Shown here in pieces: positions 11,858-25,199 of a stretch of 64,000 bases of DNA. Every line of letters starts with the position of its first letter. Position 1 is the stretch's first letter. This DNA is from Thelonectria olida (Eukaryota; Ascomycota; Sordariomycetes; Hypocreales; Nectriaceae): contig JAGPYM010000004.1 in the NCBI GenBank assembly GCA_020736575.1, positions 310,001-374,000 of the forward strand, given 5' to 3'. The notes below the pieces were generated by a model, which made no database searches, was not told the DNA's origin, and saw nothing but the letters and a program-made list of their open reading frames with translations. Position numbers and translations under genes: made by a program.

Positions 11858-14665
11858 ACGCCAGGATAGAGATTCACTCTTGTAGGATGGCGGAAGAGAG
11901 GGAGGAGTGCCTAGCGAGTGTGAAAGCACGCCAGTGGATTGTATATTATGACGCTGCCTTGTACCATATGTGACATTATAGATGAGGCGTGGTGTGCGTT
12001 GAAAATGAGAGGGCAAGACAACTCCGTTCCACCAGGCTCGCGAAGTTGTGGTACGATTCTGTTTTGTGAAGAACAAGACCTGAGCCCATCCTCTAAAGTT
12101 TTAGACTCTAGGTGTGATTTATTTTCTCCCGACGGTCACAAGCAAACTACATGGTCGAGGTTGGTTGGAGACCAAGTAACCGCCCTGGCCAGCTCCGCCG
12201 GCACCTGTAACGCGTGACGACGGATTGGCGGACGCGAGACGTTGCGGCTTTGCAATGGGGATGATGAAACAGATGCTGCAACAGCGCTTTATGCAGCAAG
12301 ATCCTCCACAAGACACCCGGCGCCTTCGGAATCTCGGAGCGCGCAGTCCTACTGGTGGTTTAGCCAATGGTGTCCACAGCACTCAGGTGAACGAATTCAG
12401 GAAATATTTGTCGAATTCGGGACGAGCTAAATAAGTAGATGACGACAACGAGGCTCCGTCACGAGGCTCATACATGCAGTGGACTAGGACGCTGACAAGC
12501 CTGACGGGCTGCGCGGGGCCCGATTTCATGGGAAGACGGCAAACCGGGGGCTTGTTTCGTTACGAAGCAAGGCCGTGGGTTGGTGCGTTCAGACGGGGCG
12601 GTAAGGGACCAACAAGCGCCGTGAGAGACCGGCAAAAGGCTTGGATGTAATTAGTACCTAAGTAGTTGAGATGACAAGGACAAGATAGTTAATCGTAGAT
12701 GGCTCGTCTCTCGTCTCACTTATCGACGCTGGCTTTGCAGGAGCGCGAAGCAGTGACGCATCGGTATTCGCATCGTTAAGGGTGTCCGAGAAGGCTGAAA
12801 CGTCGGAGTCGCTTAGTCGCTTCATGATGATGCCGATCCTTTCAAATTTGAAAGCGACAGGGCTCGCGGCGACAAGTGGTTAGACATTGGCGCCGAATGA
12901 GCGAGTAAAGGCCTGCAGTGCCGAGCTCTTGGCAGTTTGCTCAGCCTCGCTCGGCCACGTAACGGGGGGTTGAGGGCCTCCACTAAATCCCCCCTGGAGG
13001 GGTGGGATCTCGGTGTGGGAAACGAGGCGGTGATTATTTTGTAGGAACATGTGGAAACGGGAGGATGGAATCTGACTGTGCTTGGGCGCAGTCGGCCGTG
13101 GCGAAAGAAGGCTGAAGATGGGTGGTGATAATATTAGACAGATGAGATGAGTTGTGTTGGTGGTGCTTGTGAATCAAAGCAGTTGATGAACAGACGTTGG
13201 ATCAAGGTGTGACTTCAGTCGTCTCTTTCGGCATGTACCCCGGGCTGCGGTTAATCATTTCATGGAGGGTGCGCACGCCAGAGAATTAAGGTTTTGAGGG
13301 TCGAGCAGCAAATCTCTGCTAAAACAAATACATAAAAGAAGCCGGGGTAGAAGGATCAAAGACGGGACATTATTGACAACCAGGAGGCGAAAACGAATGT
13401 CATGCTAAATTAGACATTGGTTAGGGATCGGCATTGCTTATTTGTTCGAACGTCACTCAGACGCAGCTGCAGCGACGATCGCGCAGCATGCCTCCCAACT
13501 TTGACCGCTGAGAAAGAGGCCAGAAACCACTGGATCTCTGCAATTATCAATGCAAGCCCTTGGGCATAAAAGCATCCTGTTCCTTTGATGCCCATCACCC
13601 GACCTTGCCGCCACCTGCGTTCAGATATCCAAGGCCCAGTCGGACGCGGTGCCAATCTCGTGCTGTCTGTGTTTGAGGCCCTGTCCACGTTGGCTGTGGC
13701 CCAGCGCTTATTCACTAGGTTGGACTTGGCTTCAGGGCTTGTTTGGCTTGGAGTTCAGGCGTCGTAGCGAGGCGGAACCTCATGAGCCACCCAAATGTTC
13801 CAAACCACGCGATCAATTCCCCCAATGGGCGCACACCCCTCTACAGGAGGATCTAGTGGTGGTTAACTTATGTCATGGCCATGCTGCAACAACTTCCACT
13901 TCCATTGCACTGTTAGAATCTGAGTAAGAGAGCAGGAGAACCATCTTCCATCTGATGACGGGGAAGCGCTTTGTCACGCTGCGAAAATAGACGGCTGGGG
14001 GATTGACGAAACAAGACGACAAGTCTTCTTTCTCACCAGGCTGGTGCCCATATTTTCTTTCCATCTTTTTTTTCCCTTTCCTCTTGTCTCCTCCTCCACC
14101 GCCAAGTCAGAAAATACGGGCCGTCATCCACTTACAAATCTTCTACGTACCTCATCCCCGATCGGTACCTGGCCCCGGACCCAGAGTTCTTCTCACACCT
14201 TCAAGCATCCATCCATCGAGCATAAGCAGCAACCTTCAACAAACGAAAGGCGAATGCACTGCCCACGTTCAAACAAAGCTCTTCCCCGCCGACTACCGTC
14301 CATTCCCATTCCTATTTCACCTCTTCCCTCTTTCCCTTCTTTAACCCGCCCCATCTCGTTCTCGCTTTCACTTCGTCTTGTGCATGTTATCCACAGAAGC
14401 TTCACCCACGTCAACCACACCCCTCCCCCTCCCATACAAAGTGCCACTCCCCTTCAGGCCCCCGGCGGCGGGTACCCATACTCAAACTAACAGACGAGAA
14501 AGTGCAAAGTGACCTCATTTGACTCTTTACGACTGACACGGACTCTTTGGATATCCCGGGACGTTCCACGCATCAAGCCGTTGGCTTGGCTCTGCTCTGT
14601 CTGCCCTTCCTCCATAAAACCCTTCCCTCCCCCATCGCCCACGCCCCCGTTCCGGAGAATAGAAT
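11858..14665. other. Intergenic 2.8 kb: 3' flank of rml2 and leader of the lipid phosphatase gene
   Basis: No gene could be supported on either strand. From about 14030 the plus strand is strongly pyrimidine-rich with few purine runs, as often seen in fungal promoters and leaders, and it leads into the phosphatase start. Short frames near 12119-12434 have no recognisable product. Confidence 0.6.
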
Positions 14666-16200
14666 ATGGCTCTATTCCCACGAGCTTACCAAAGGATGGG
14701 TGATTCAGCCTTTACTGGGTTTGCGAATCGTCATCGGCGCGGCATCTCCATGCGCCTCGCCTTCTCTTATGCCTTTGACTGGGTTGCCCTCATCATTGCC
14801 GCTGGCATTGCTGCCGCCCTCGGTCACATAGAACCTCACAAGCGACCCTTTTCTCTCGTCAGCCAGGATATCTCGTGTGTCCCGACCATACTATACACCC
14901 ATTGCTATAGCTAACCAGGTCCAACAGCTTCCCATTCACCGAACATGAGCTCGTCCCCGCCTACCTGCTCATTATCCTCAACGCCCTCGTCCCCATCGTC
15001 ATCATCCTCATCGTCACTCTTATCCTCGTCCCCGGCACCACCGTCTCCAAGAACACCCCTCGCTCCCTTGTCATGAAGCGCAAGCTCTGGGAGCTCCACG
15101 TCGGCTGGCTCGGCCTCGCTCTCGCCCTCATCTCCGCCTGGGCCTTCACCGAGTCCATGAAGAACCTCTTCGGAAAGCCCCGTCCCGATCTCCTCGACCG
15201 CTGCAAGCCCGATCTCAAGAACATCAATAAGTACATTGTCGGCGGCTTTGCCTTGGGCGACATGAACGGCCAGCTCGTCTCCCACGAGATCTGCACCCAG
15301 ACCGACATGGCAATCCTGAACGATGGCTTCCGTAGCTACCCCAGCGGACACTCCTCCTCCGCCGCTGCCGGCCTCATCTATCTCTCCCTCTTCCTCGCCA
15401 GCAAGTTCTCCGTTACCATTCCTTACGTCATGCCCAGCGCTGCTTCTGCTGCCGGCTCAGTTCACGGAAACAAGGCGTTTCCCTCGCGCCTGCGTTCCGA
15501 AGTCGACCGTTACGAACCTGCTCGCGTGCCCACCACCCGATCTACGGGTTCCTCGCCCGACGGCCCCAAAGACGGCGACTATGAAGAATTTAACCAGAAC
15601 ATGAAGGTCCAGTCCCTACGCCGCCAGGCCGCCGCTCCTCCCATCTACCTCCTCATCGGCACCGTTCTCCCCTTTGGCATCGCCGTCTTTGTCGCCGGCT
15701 CCCGATGGCACGACTACCGCCATACCGGCTTCGATATTGTCTTTGGCTTCCTCATGGGCACTGTGACCGCCATCTACGCCTTCCGATACTACCACCTGCC
15801 CATCCAAGTCGGCGCCGGCTGGGCCTGGGGTCCTCGCAGCGACGAGCGCGCCTTCTGGGCTGGTGTCGGTCGCCTGGGCTTTGTGGGCGAGGACGAGGAG
15901 ATGCAAACACCCCCGGGGCCACGTCAGCCGCGCACTCACCAGGGCACGGGCTTCAGCACGAACACGGGCTTCTCTGCCAACACGTCGTATCCGGCCACGA
16001 CCTCGGGGGCGGTTACGCAGCGACCTGTGCCCACGCATCATCAGGATCACGATTCTGATCTCGAAGAGGGCATTGACCGCCGTCCCGCGACGTATGAAGA
16101 CGTGGAACTACAACAGATCCAACCCCCACCATTATCAGAAACTCGGGAAACCAAAAGTCGGGAACCATCACCACCTCCCCGCCTCCCGCCTCTAAGTTAA
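14666..16200 (+). CDS. PAP2-family lipid phosphate phosphatase (DPP1/LPP type)
   Basis: Integral membrane phosphatase expected to dephosphorylate phosphatidate, lysophosphatidate and diacylglycerol pyrophosphate. Exons are 14666-14874 and 14928-16200 (53-nt intron), giving 493 residues. The three PAP2 catalytic motifs are complete: K148 to P156 (KNLFGKPRP), PSGH at 208-211, and SR328-329 with H335 and D339. About six hydrophobic helices are visible, near 38-54, 80-104, 127-143, 214-240, 308-327 and 338-352. A poorly conserved loop at about 240-305 separates motifs 2 and 3. The last 110 residues are a polar, Pro/Thr-rich cytosolic tail. Codon use is strongly C-ending, which opens long antisense frames that are not genes. 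Confidence 0.93.
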
Positions 16201-16981
16201 AAAAAGAAATCACGATAATAGACTAAGTACTTGTAACAATCTGTTGCAGTGTGGCTTTCAAGTGTTTTTTTAATTTTATTTTATTTTATCAAGGTTGGGC
16301 CTTTTCATGGTGGTTTCTATATATCATATAATCCAGGCATTGGCATTGGCATTGGCATGGCACGTTAAATGTGCTTTTAGAAAGGGCCGCCCGGTGCATG
16401 GCGGAGCGTGATTTGGACAGATAGACCTAATTTCGGCATGAAAGCATGAGACGAATATATGACGAATTGTGTAACTTATTAATCGTGTGGAATTCTATTT
16501 GCGTGTGCCGAGATGGGTGATGAGTCGCCCCCCTGAGTTTGAGATGGACCTGTTTGCCAAGAGTAATACTGCGATGAAACCCACAAGTATGCAACGGCGT
16601 AAATTAGGTAGGTAATTACATGGAATGAGCGGTCTGGGAAACAAAAAGTGAACAAGATACCTATATCAGGCTAACGTACAAGAAATAATGTAGGCGCTTC
16701 CATTGAATAATAGCTAAACTCAGAGAATTCATATATGTAGTAATTTGGCTAACCCAGCCTATGCCCCCTCTTCCCCCACCGTCTTCCTAGAAACGCCAAT
16801 CCGTAGAGCTGAATGAACACGAGAAGCACGACCTTGACAGGCCAAAGAATGACTGAGGAGCGTCGTGGAGTTGCTGTGATTGTATCACCTCCCCAGACCA
16901 ATGTAGTATCCTCGCCAAACCGCGTGTTCCTATTGTAGCCAAGCTTCTTCAATGTCTCGTCTTGTGCAACGTTCCCATTTT
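16201..16981. other. Convergent 3' flanks, with a short GGCATT repeat
   Basis: This is the region between the 3' ends of the phosphatase gene (+) and the CK2 beta gene (-). It holds A/T-rich tracts around 16265-16290 and a GGCATT microsatellite (three units plus) at 16336-16358. A 78-codon frame on the minus strand overlaps the CK2 beta stop codon but has no other support. Confidence 0.65.
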
Positions 16982-18036
16982 TCATAGACCCTCCGCCATG
17001 CGGCCGTCGATCCCTTCGAACTCAACCTCGTCCTCATCTTCGTCCTCCTCGTCGCCTATCTCATCGCGGAAGCCCGTCTCAATGTCGAGTTTTCGCAACC
17101 GTCTTCGCATATCGTCACGCTTCGCGTTCTGCCAGCGAACGAGGGCGGCCGGGGCGTGCACCTTAAAGCCGTAGACCCGAGGAATGTACCGCTCGACGCT
17201 CTTTTGGGGAATCAGGGCAGGGTAGACCTGGAAGAGGATGTTGTGGAAGGAGGTGCCGAAATATGCGCCGTCGATGGCGGCGTGACGTGACGACTTGGGG
17301 TTGTAAATGTCCTCGCAGCGGCCGCAATAGAGCTTTACGGGCTTGAGGTTTGGGATGTCGGAGAGGCCCATGGGGAGAAGAGGGTGTGATCCGCACTGGA
17401 CGCGTGGGCACTTGCCAAACTCGCCTTTCTTATACTTGTCGAGCTGGAGAAGAAAGCGATACGTTAGTACGAGGCCAAAGAGAAGTTGGCAAAGAAGGGA
17501 GGGCGTAGCTGGGACGAAAACATACCATTTTGGCCAAGCCTCTAGTGGTCACAATGTATCGAGCGTGAACGAGTCCGTAGAGGTGCCGGGCGGACTTTTC
17601 AATGGTCTCGCGCATCTCATCGTCGCAGTCGAGGTCGAAGACGTCCGTGACCAGGTCTAACGCATATTGATAGTACTGGACTTCGGTGTTGAGTCCAGTG
17701 AGGTTGAAGCGATCCGTCAGGTAATCCTCATCGATCTCGCAAAAGTACTCGTTTCCTCTTGAGGAGATGAACTGTACCGACATGTTAGCTTCGCCGAGAT
17801 AGTAAAGAGAGAGAAAAAAAACCCTGATCCTGATGCTGCCCTGTTGCCCATTAAACACCCCGCATTGTGGTCATGGCTCAGGACGCTTGTCGACAGGGCA
17901 CCATCAAGGGTCGGAGAGGCGAGGGGACGGATCGGGCCAGGATTTTGTAGAGCCTCGTTCGCCCAGTGTTACTCACCCAGTCGCGCCAGTAGCTGGTGTA
18001 GTCGCTGTCCGACTCACTGACATAGTCGTCCATCAT
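16982..18036 (-). CDS. ckb1: Casein kinase II regulatory (beta) subunit
   Basis: Regulatory subunit of protein kinase CK2. It dimerises through a zinc finger and directs substrate choice. Exons are 18036-17977, 17771-17526 and 17443-16982, giving 255 residues. The N-terminus is acidic with Ser (VSESDSD), a likely autophosphorylation region. The family core runs from the RGNEYFCEIDEDY segment (25-37) through YGLVHARYI. Zinc ligands are C114, C119, C142 and C145, and the PKSSRHAAIDGAYFGTSF segment is typical. The C-terminus carries a Glu/Asp stretch, EIGDEEDEDEDEVEFEG. Intron 1 is long for this window (205 nt). Two Met codons are adjacent at the start and either could be used. Confidence 0.95.
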
Positions 18037-18624
18037 AGTGGGCAACGTTTCTCGTGGGAGCAGACGGGGAGGGCGGAGAGAGAGAGCAAGCTGGCCGGAC
18101 AGCTCAAAGGCGAGCGACCATGCGCAGCAGCGTTATCGATCGGGCGGATGCGAGGAGCAGATGCTGGAGGCGATGGAGGTGAGTTGATGCGGCAAAGATT
18201 GACTGGCCGTCAGAAACCGAGCGCGTGTGGTGGTGGTGCTTGTGGTGGTATGCGGCGGTTTCTGCAGTGGGGTAACCGCCCGAGTCTCTACCACGACGAT
18301 TAGGAACGCTTAATGGGGTTGGGCGCGATAAGGTAACGTGACACCCTAGTTTCGGTACGTACTGGGTCCATCTATTCGGAGAACAAAACCACTGCCCTGG
18401 AACTTGCATCACGCGCTGAATTGCATGTGATTCACATCTTCAATCCCGAACGATATTGATTGGAAACTAATATGAACCGAGGTTCGTATACAAAATTGTA
18501 ATGTTTACATAGAATGAGGCTGTTTGGCTGCATAGTCCATGCACTGGCCTCAATATCTAAGCCCATAACTAGTTCAAAACTCCAGATATACACCCGAAAA
18601 ATACTATGTGTGCCCTGCTTGGTA
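18037..18624. other. Intergenic: CK2 beta promoter and ric1 3' flank
   Basis: About 590 nt between two minus-strand genes. Nothing beyond low-complexity GGTGGT tracts near 18225-18250 is visible. Confidence 0.6.
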
Positions 18625-21600
18625 TCAAGGGGCGCTTATCGTCGATGCAATGCTACCCGTTTCGCTTGCCGTCCGTCTATCCGATTCCGTCCCGTCGTCG
18701 TCTCGACTTGGTGATCGTCGTGATCCATTCGCTAACCTCCCTGCTGGGATCTGTAACCTACTGCCGATCCCATCCAGGACTGGTTCCTGTCTAAGCACCA
18801 CCTCCACCATGCTCATGGCTTCTTTCAATGTCTCGCCCGTCTCGTCCATGGCTGCTAGGAATCGCGCAAGCTCCTTGCACAGTTCCCAGTCGCCTTCCCT
18901 CATAGCTTGAGATAACAGGCGCACTGACTGTTCGGTTGAGGACCCCAGCTCATCAAGGGTATGAAGCACTATAAGATACCCCCCTGCAGTCTTCAGGGAG
19001 CCTCTCTGTAGCGACTCTTCAAAAAGTTCTTGCGCTGGAGGCAGATAAGCAAAGAGCGTCTTCCATTGCCGTACCTCAGTCTTCCGCGTGCATTGTAGCA
19101 CAATATCCAGGTACTCTTTGAAGGATGACAGCAATGATAACACGCGGGGTAATACAGCGTCTTCGGGCTTTGGCGAGGTGTCGACCTCCTCGTCCAGGAC
19201 CCTGTGCAGCAAAATCTCCAAGCCATGTGCAAAGTATTCCAAGTCTTGGTATTGCCGCGCCAGGTGGCTCGCCTCAATTGTTCGGCCTTGCTGGAGGTAG
19301 AATCGTAACACGTCTGGAAGGAATAGATGAGTCTGTTGGTAGATAATTAGCATCTACTCATTCCTGGTAAATTCAGAAAACGTACCCTGAGCGCAAAGTG
19401 AAAGAAGGAAAAGTTCACGTCACGCCGTTGAACGAGATCGGACTCGACGCCCAGAACAATGCCCTTTTCCAAAAGAACAGAGAGCGGGTAAAAGTCAACT
19501 GGAATTGGCACCGGGGCAGGCGGCTCTCTGGTGCTATCCGCAGCAGACGCCTCCAGCACTTCGTTGATATCCGGCCATACTTTTAGTTCCATGCCATCAA
19601 ACACCCACAGTGAATCTCGCAACGCGGGTGGACCGTTTCGCAAAGGGCCTTCTTCAATCTGGCGGCTTGTGTTGCGCAATGGCTGGTCGCGCATGCTTGC
19701 ATGATATTCCACGTTTTGTGCTATGATGCGCATGTCATACTTGAGCTGGCCTTCGTCATTCAACGAGGGCCGTAGCACGACGAGCTTGCCATCAACGAGG
19801 AAGATGACGGAAGCCACTGCCACATCTTGTGACGGGTCACCGTCTGCTAGCTGAGTGTCGGGCAATATCCAACTCAGCCCCCGGACTCTTGCGGGAGACC
19901 TAACGATGCCATGGAAGGCAATTTGGCCCACTTGAACAAGACGCACCGATCCGCCAAGTGGTGTAAAGACAAAGTGGTATAGTAAGTTTTCATATGTGTA
20001 GACGAGAAGGGAGTCTTGGCCGGAAGTTGTGACGAGGACTACCGGCGCCGGAATCTTCTGTGTGTGTAAGACTTGGGACGAGTCTAAGGCAGTCTCGCGG
20101 GAGTAGAGGCGTAGCTCATGTGATCTGTTGCCCTCGACCGCAGCAACGAGGATGTGCTGATGCCAACACATGCCACCTCTTACCTGAAACTCATTTTCCA
20201 TCTCCTCGTTGATAAATGTCTTCCACCGCCCACTGTTAACACTGTAGTGAGCAAGTCCACGCCGGCCAGCAACGGCAACATAACGCCCATCTGGCGATAT
20301 GGCTGTCTGTCGGATTGGCCACTGATGCAAAAGATACATGGCAGGGATTCGTGCTGTATGCCAAAGGAATGGCTCCGCGGATATACTGGTGAGGTCAGGG
20401 ACATCGTAGCCTCTGTATACCATGACCCCTGATGGCGTCTGAAGCACTGTCCGGAAAATGTTTGCTTCACTATAGCATCCAGTCACGGCGTTCTTGGCCA
20501 TTTCCAATGACCACACTGCTTCGTGTTGACGGCCGATCATGAGAATCTCGGAGCCTCCACCGATCCAGTGAGAAGCGGTCACGCCGGTGAGCCATTCCTC
20601 TCCATTAGCGCGAGACATGGTCCCCTCGGCTCCAAAACTGTTGCTACCAAGCTTTCCAAACATGCTCCAGGTAGACCATCCCTTTTCGAAACCTGCGAAG
20701 AGGCAGTAGCCGTCTGGGGAATAGTTCAAAGTCGTAAATGCCCCTGATGATGCTACAGAAACGGGTATCTTGTGGGTGTGGGAATGGGGGATGTTGCCAG
20801 CATAGTCACGGACAGAGTAAACCTGCACTGCACCGTCAGAGCATCCAACCGCTATAAGCGAGAACCGAGCATTGATGACAGCCCTAACAGCACGGTCGTT
20901 TCTGTTCTTCGGGACATGGAAGCAGTGCCCTTTGAAAATTCGTTTTGCATCGGCCTCATCAGACTGATTCGCTTCGCGTGGATCTCGCTTTTGAACTGCG
21001 TATGCTCGCCCACTGCTGGTAATCCAAGTAGTCAGATTCATTGGTCGGTCGTGGGTCATCTCAACGATGGTCTCCTTTCTTTCTATCCATCCCATTCGGC
21101 TAATGATCTCAGTCCTGGTCTGACTTCCGTTGCTGTCTGGTGTCCAACGGATGCATTGGACCGCGGCAGGCTTTCGCGTCGCAACCACCAGTTCCTCATC
21201 AAGAGCAAGTGCACTTTCGATTCCAGCATCGACCTTGATCACCATTCGAAAGCGAACACTGACATCACGAACTCCGGATCCTTCGCCAGGGCCCCATAAG
21301 AGTTGGTCTGGGGGTAACCCAGCCTGGCCACCGATGAGGCTCTGTCTTCGTCGTTGCACATTGCTGTAATTGGAGAAATGGGATTTGTACGTTCGCGAAT
21401 CGGCATCGGTGGCGAGGGAATAGGTGATAAGATAGCCTTGATTGGTCCGGACAACGAGAATGGCAGAGTCGGGACGGAGCAGAAGGTCGACATTTTTCCC
21501 GTATTGCTCGAGGGAGGATTCGGATCGCACGACAACGACGAGTACCACGGTTGGCTGCATGAATTAGCATCGAGTAGGTTGAGGAGGAGGTATCCAATAG

Positions 21601-21991
21601 AGCCAACCTTTGTTTGCCATACTGTGATGGTTGTCTCAGTGATGACAACGAAGACATTCCCCGACCGTGAAGACTTGAGGGCCAATACGGGTTCCTTCAC
21701 AGGTAATCCGTCTTTTTCCGAGTCGTTTGGGTCCTGGTGGAAGTAGGCAGAATCATCTTCATCGTGTTCGACCGGGCGTACCATCGGAGTCGCAGGGGTA
21801 AGGGGAGTGGGCGGGGGGTGTAGATCGACATCATCGACACCGAGGCCACGAGCGCTGGGTAAGGCTGGTGACGCTGTCAAGTTGGAATCGGAGGGGCTCG
21901 ACAAGCCATCTTGGGTGACGATGAGTCTACAGGCCGGAGCTCTACTACTGCTCGTTGCGTAGATGCGCGGCGTGCCAATGGGCCAATACAT
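18625..21991 (-). CDS. ric1: Ric1, subunit of the Ypt6/Rab6 guanine nucleotide exchange factor
   Basis: Partner of Rgp1 in the Golgi exchange complex for Ypt6 (Rab6), needed for retrograde traffic to the trans-Golgi. Exons are 21991-21608, 21554-19386 and 19332-18625, giving 1086 residues. The N-terminus (MYWPIGTPRIYA) is the family start. A beta-propeller-like N-terminal half includes LIAVGCSDGAVQVYSV and PDGRYVAVAGRRGLA. The RIC1 C-terminal helical domain begins around LFLPDVLRFYLQQGR and includes YQDLEYFAHGLEILLH. It ends in a Ser/Arg-rich tail. Both introns are 53 nt with GATGCTAAT-type branch sites. Confidence 0.94.
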
Positions 21992-23310
21992 AGCGGGCAG
22001 CTAACTCCTCAGCTCCCCGGGAATGGGCAGCAATAGCCCGGTGGATGCGCAGCCCTTTGGAGGTAAATAAGTCGCCGGGGTGATGGCTCAAACATGACCA
22101 TGCGGGATCGCTTGCGAAGGGAGTCTCGGGGCCATTGGCTTCAGGGCCGTTGTTGTATGTAGTTGGGAGATGAGGGGACGGACGCTGCACTGTCGCATGT
22201 GTTCCTGAGTCGCGGGTCAGCTCCCTCCCTGAGCCTCCAAGGTAGGCCCCGGCGGTGCGGTCATCATGGCCATCCCTCATTGGTGGATACTGCTTACATA
22301 ACAAAAAACGAGTCCATCACGAATAGCTTCCACTTTCATCCCTACAGGCATTCATCGTCGTTGGAAGCCAAGTGACTCGGAATCGAATAAGTTTTCATTA
22401 AACCCAGAAATAAATCAAAACCATATACAAAAATTTCCCATCTGTAGGGAAGCCTCACAGACAGTCTCCTGTCTGCATGTTGAGCCCCTCGGCCGCGAGC
22501 CGTTCCCAACGCCAACTCGGTCTAATGCTAACAACGCCTCTCGCTGTCCGGGTCCTTTTGATAGTCGTTGCCCCTCTAAGAGCTTTCTTCGTCTTTGCCG
22601 AAATACATACATGTCCAATCTTGAGGAAAATTCAGCTCGAACGAAGCATCTCGAGAAATAACAACAAAAGGTACCAATCATCCACTTTTCGAACTGCAAT
22701 AGCTACCTACTTGAGGTGTCGCAATGAGTTCGCAGTGCTCTTGGGTATCGGTCCCTTTCTAAAAGAAACGGTGTAAACAAATTATGTATGCAAAGGGCAT
22801 CTTGGAATGTACGGCCCTCCAATAGTCTTCGGATCGCTTCATTTTCAGACATGCTGTCAACTTCACCAAAGCGCCATGTTTCATTCGTGCCCAGTCCTCT
22901 GTATTGTAGGTGTCGTTATATGCCATGATCCAATCGGCATTTGATATTATTCATCCAAATATCTTGGGCAAGATTTTCCAGTAAAATCGCCCTCGTTGTT
23001 AATAGTGTTTGTCCCTTGGCTTCAAGTTGCAGGTTTCCTGTAACTGCAAGGTCTAAGGAGGTAGGTAGGGTATAGCAAAGAGTCAATCAAGTCAACGAAT
23101 TAAACTCAATAGTAGAGTGTTCCATATAAAGAGGTAACGGAACAAAGAGAAAAGACAGGCCAGTCAGGTTTTGGGCCATGCCGAGCTTGGCATCCACGGG
23201 GTCCAGAATAGTCCATTATCCAGGAGGAGTCCTTAATCCAAGGTTCGGTTATCTTGAAGAGATAGCATGACTGGGTACCAAAGCGGTGATGAATCAATCA
23301 CCCTTCAGGC
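21992..23310. other. Intergenic: ric1 promoter and 3' flank of the next minus-strand gene
   Basis: About 1.3 kb with no supported gene. Frames of up to 119 codons on the minus strand directly upstream of ric1 lack any resemblance to a protein family. The part around 22380-23100 is A/T-richer. Confidence 0.6.
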
Positions 23311-24161
23311 TCAATGAGATTCAGGCTCCGGCTTGGTGGAGGCAACCTCATCCCGAGCCAGCTCCATTGGATTCACAGTCTTGCTCCACGTGATGAGCTT
23401 TTGTGCAAGAATCTGGTTCACGTTGCCAGAGGAGGAAAGACATATATCTGATGAGTGGTTGGACCCGGGGTAAGCCGATCCAGGTCCAGTATGCTGGAAG
23501 GCGACGGGGTCGACGTCGGAAATGGATTCCTGTTTGCGCGAGTACGATAACACGTCCGGGTCACAGTGGTCCTTGGGGCCTGAGTCCATAAGGCAGCGTA
23601 CGGGAGCAGGGAAATCCGGGGCCAAGGGGTCAAGTTTCTCGGGGTCTTGCTGGGGCTCTCGTACGGGAACTGGGTGGAAAATGACTAGGACGGTGCTGAC
23701 GCATGCCGCCATGACTGCGAATTCCCTAAGCCGCGAGGTGATCTCGCACAACAGTGACTTGCCATCTTGGAGGTTCTGGAGCTCCATATAACTGATAATC
23801 CCATGAGTGATGTAGAAGAGGGCGAGGAGGAGAGCAATGTGGTGGAATTTCACTCTGAGTCATGGTTAGCACCAATAAATTTGAGTCGCTCTTGGGAGGA
23901 GGTAGGTGTTCGTACGCTTTTAGGACGGGCTTGAAGCAGAGGGCCGTCACAGAACCAAAGACGAGGAAGATCCACACAGAGCTATTGCCTGTCAGTCCTA
24001 GAGGTTCTCCATGACAAGAAAGTACTTTTTTCTCACACAATCTCGACAGTGGGATGCGTGGGCGAGCACAAAGCCAGGCCAGCACCCCAAAGAAGGCCGA
24101 CAGGCAGGATCTCAGCCCACGAGCGCAGACCCTGCCAATCAATCTGATCCAAGCCGAACAT
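23311..24161 (-). CDS. Multi-spanning membrane protein of unknown function
   Basis: Not recognised as a named family. Three exons, 24161-24037, 23981-23916 and 23854-23311, join in phase to 244 residues; donors GTGAGA and GTACGA and acceptors AATAG and CTCAG are good. Hydrophobic helices lie at about 19-32, 42-57, 66-86 and 106-123, with short basic or polar loops. The remaining 120 residues are polar and Pro/Ser-rich, so a cytosolic tail is likely. The middle exon (66 nt) encodes exactly one helix, which argues that the splice model is right. The start at 24161 is the first ATG in this frame after a clear leader. Confidence 0.72.
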
Positions 24162-25199
24162 CTTGTTATTGAGGTGGTGGCTGTGAGGCAAGGACGAGTG
24201 TCATGAGAGTAGGAGATAAAGGCAACGAGAGGGCCCCGACTCCCTCGAGGCTGACGAGATGCGAGGAACAAAGGATGTCGGTTTCGAGTCGATGGCGAAG
24301 ACAAAAGGCGATGCCTGGGTGACAAGTCAGAGATTCCCGCCTCAAGTTTATATGGCCCAGATTGCTTCAAGCCCAACGGGGAGGAGCCAACGATCGACCT
24401 GCCGAAGCGAGTTGAGCCGCTGGCGCTGCCTGAGGCCTTGTTGCGAACCACGGGCGCTCGTCTTTTAAGGCAGGCTCTCGGGCGGTTTCTCCCCTCTTCA
24501 CACCAATCGAAGGCTGAAGCCATGTGAGAGCGGATCGTTCAAGTTGGCGCCTTTTTTCCAGTTTGAAATGGCTAATGGGCCGAGTCGCCGAGATATCAGC
24601 CATTGAGAATGCAGGCCACTCACAAGCTCACCATCGCTGGGTGCGGAGACCTGATTGCGAACTAGATGCGACCTATGTGCAAACCACTCGTCTCTGGCGA
24701 ACCACGCGGGGAGCTTGAATGATTGGTTCTCAGCTATAGGTTCGCAGCCTCACTTTGCCTTATCCTGCCTGCTGAGCACCACATCTCAACCTAACCATCC
24801 CGATGGTGTGCTCGGGCATCGACGCAGGAAGGCAAGCGGCGTTGTAACACAGCCCAGTTGGCGTGGGATATTGAGGCAGTGCATCGCAAATCACCCGAAT
24901 AGGAACATCTAAATGATCATTAGCAGCAATTTTCCCTATCATCAGGATGCGATATGGCGATACTTTCCTCACAGCTGATCCAAGCAAAGGCAGCCGACAT
25001 TCTTATGGAAACCGAGGCCACCGAGGCCACCCAGTGTTAGTCGCCTCGGAGACGCCCGAACAAGGCAACTTCTCAGCTAATTGACTATAAGCATGTTAGA
25101 TTCCTCCCCCAACCAAACTCCCGGGGGGGGTTAAGTTGAGGCTCGAAATCCGTTACCTTCAGCGCCGAGAATTCGCAGCGCATCGCGCCCTCGAGTGGC
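24162..25199. other. Intergenic between two divergent membrane-protein genes
   Basis: About 1 kb presumed to hold both promoters. Minus-strand frames at 23726-24603 read through intron sequence of the neighbouring gene or lack homology. A run of eight G near 25125-25133 is the only simple-sequence feature seen. Confidence 0.55.

Noticed and set aside
16749..16985. 78-codon frame overlapping the CK2 beta stop codon, with one hydrophobic stretch
   Set aside because: It lies in the 3' UTR, has no family resemblance, and single-stretch hydrophobicity is common by chance.
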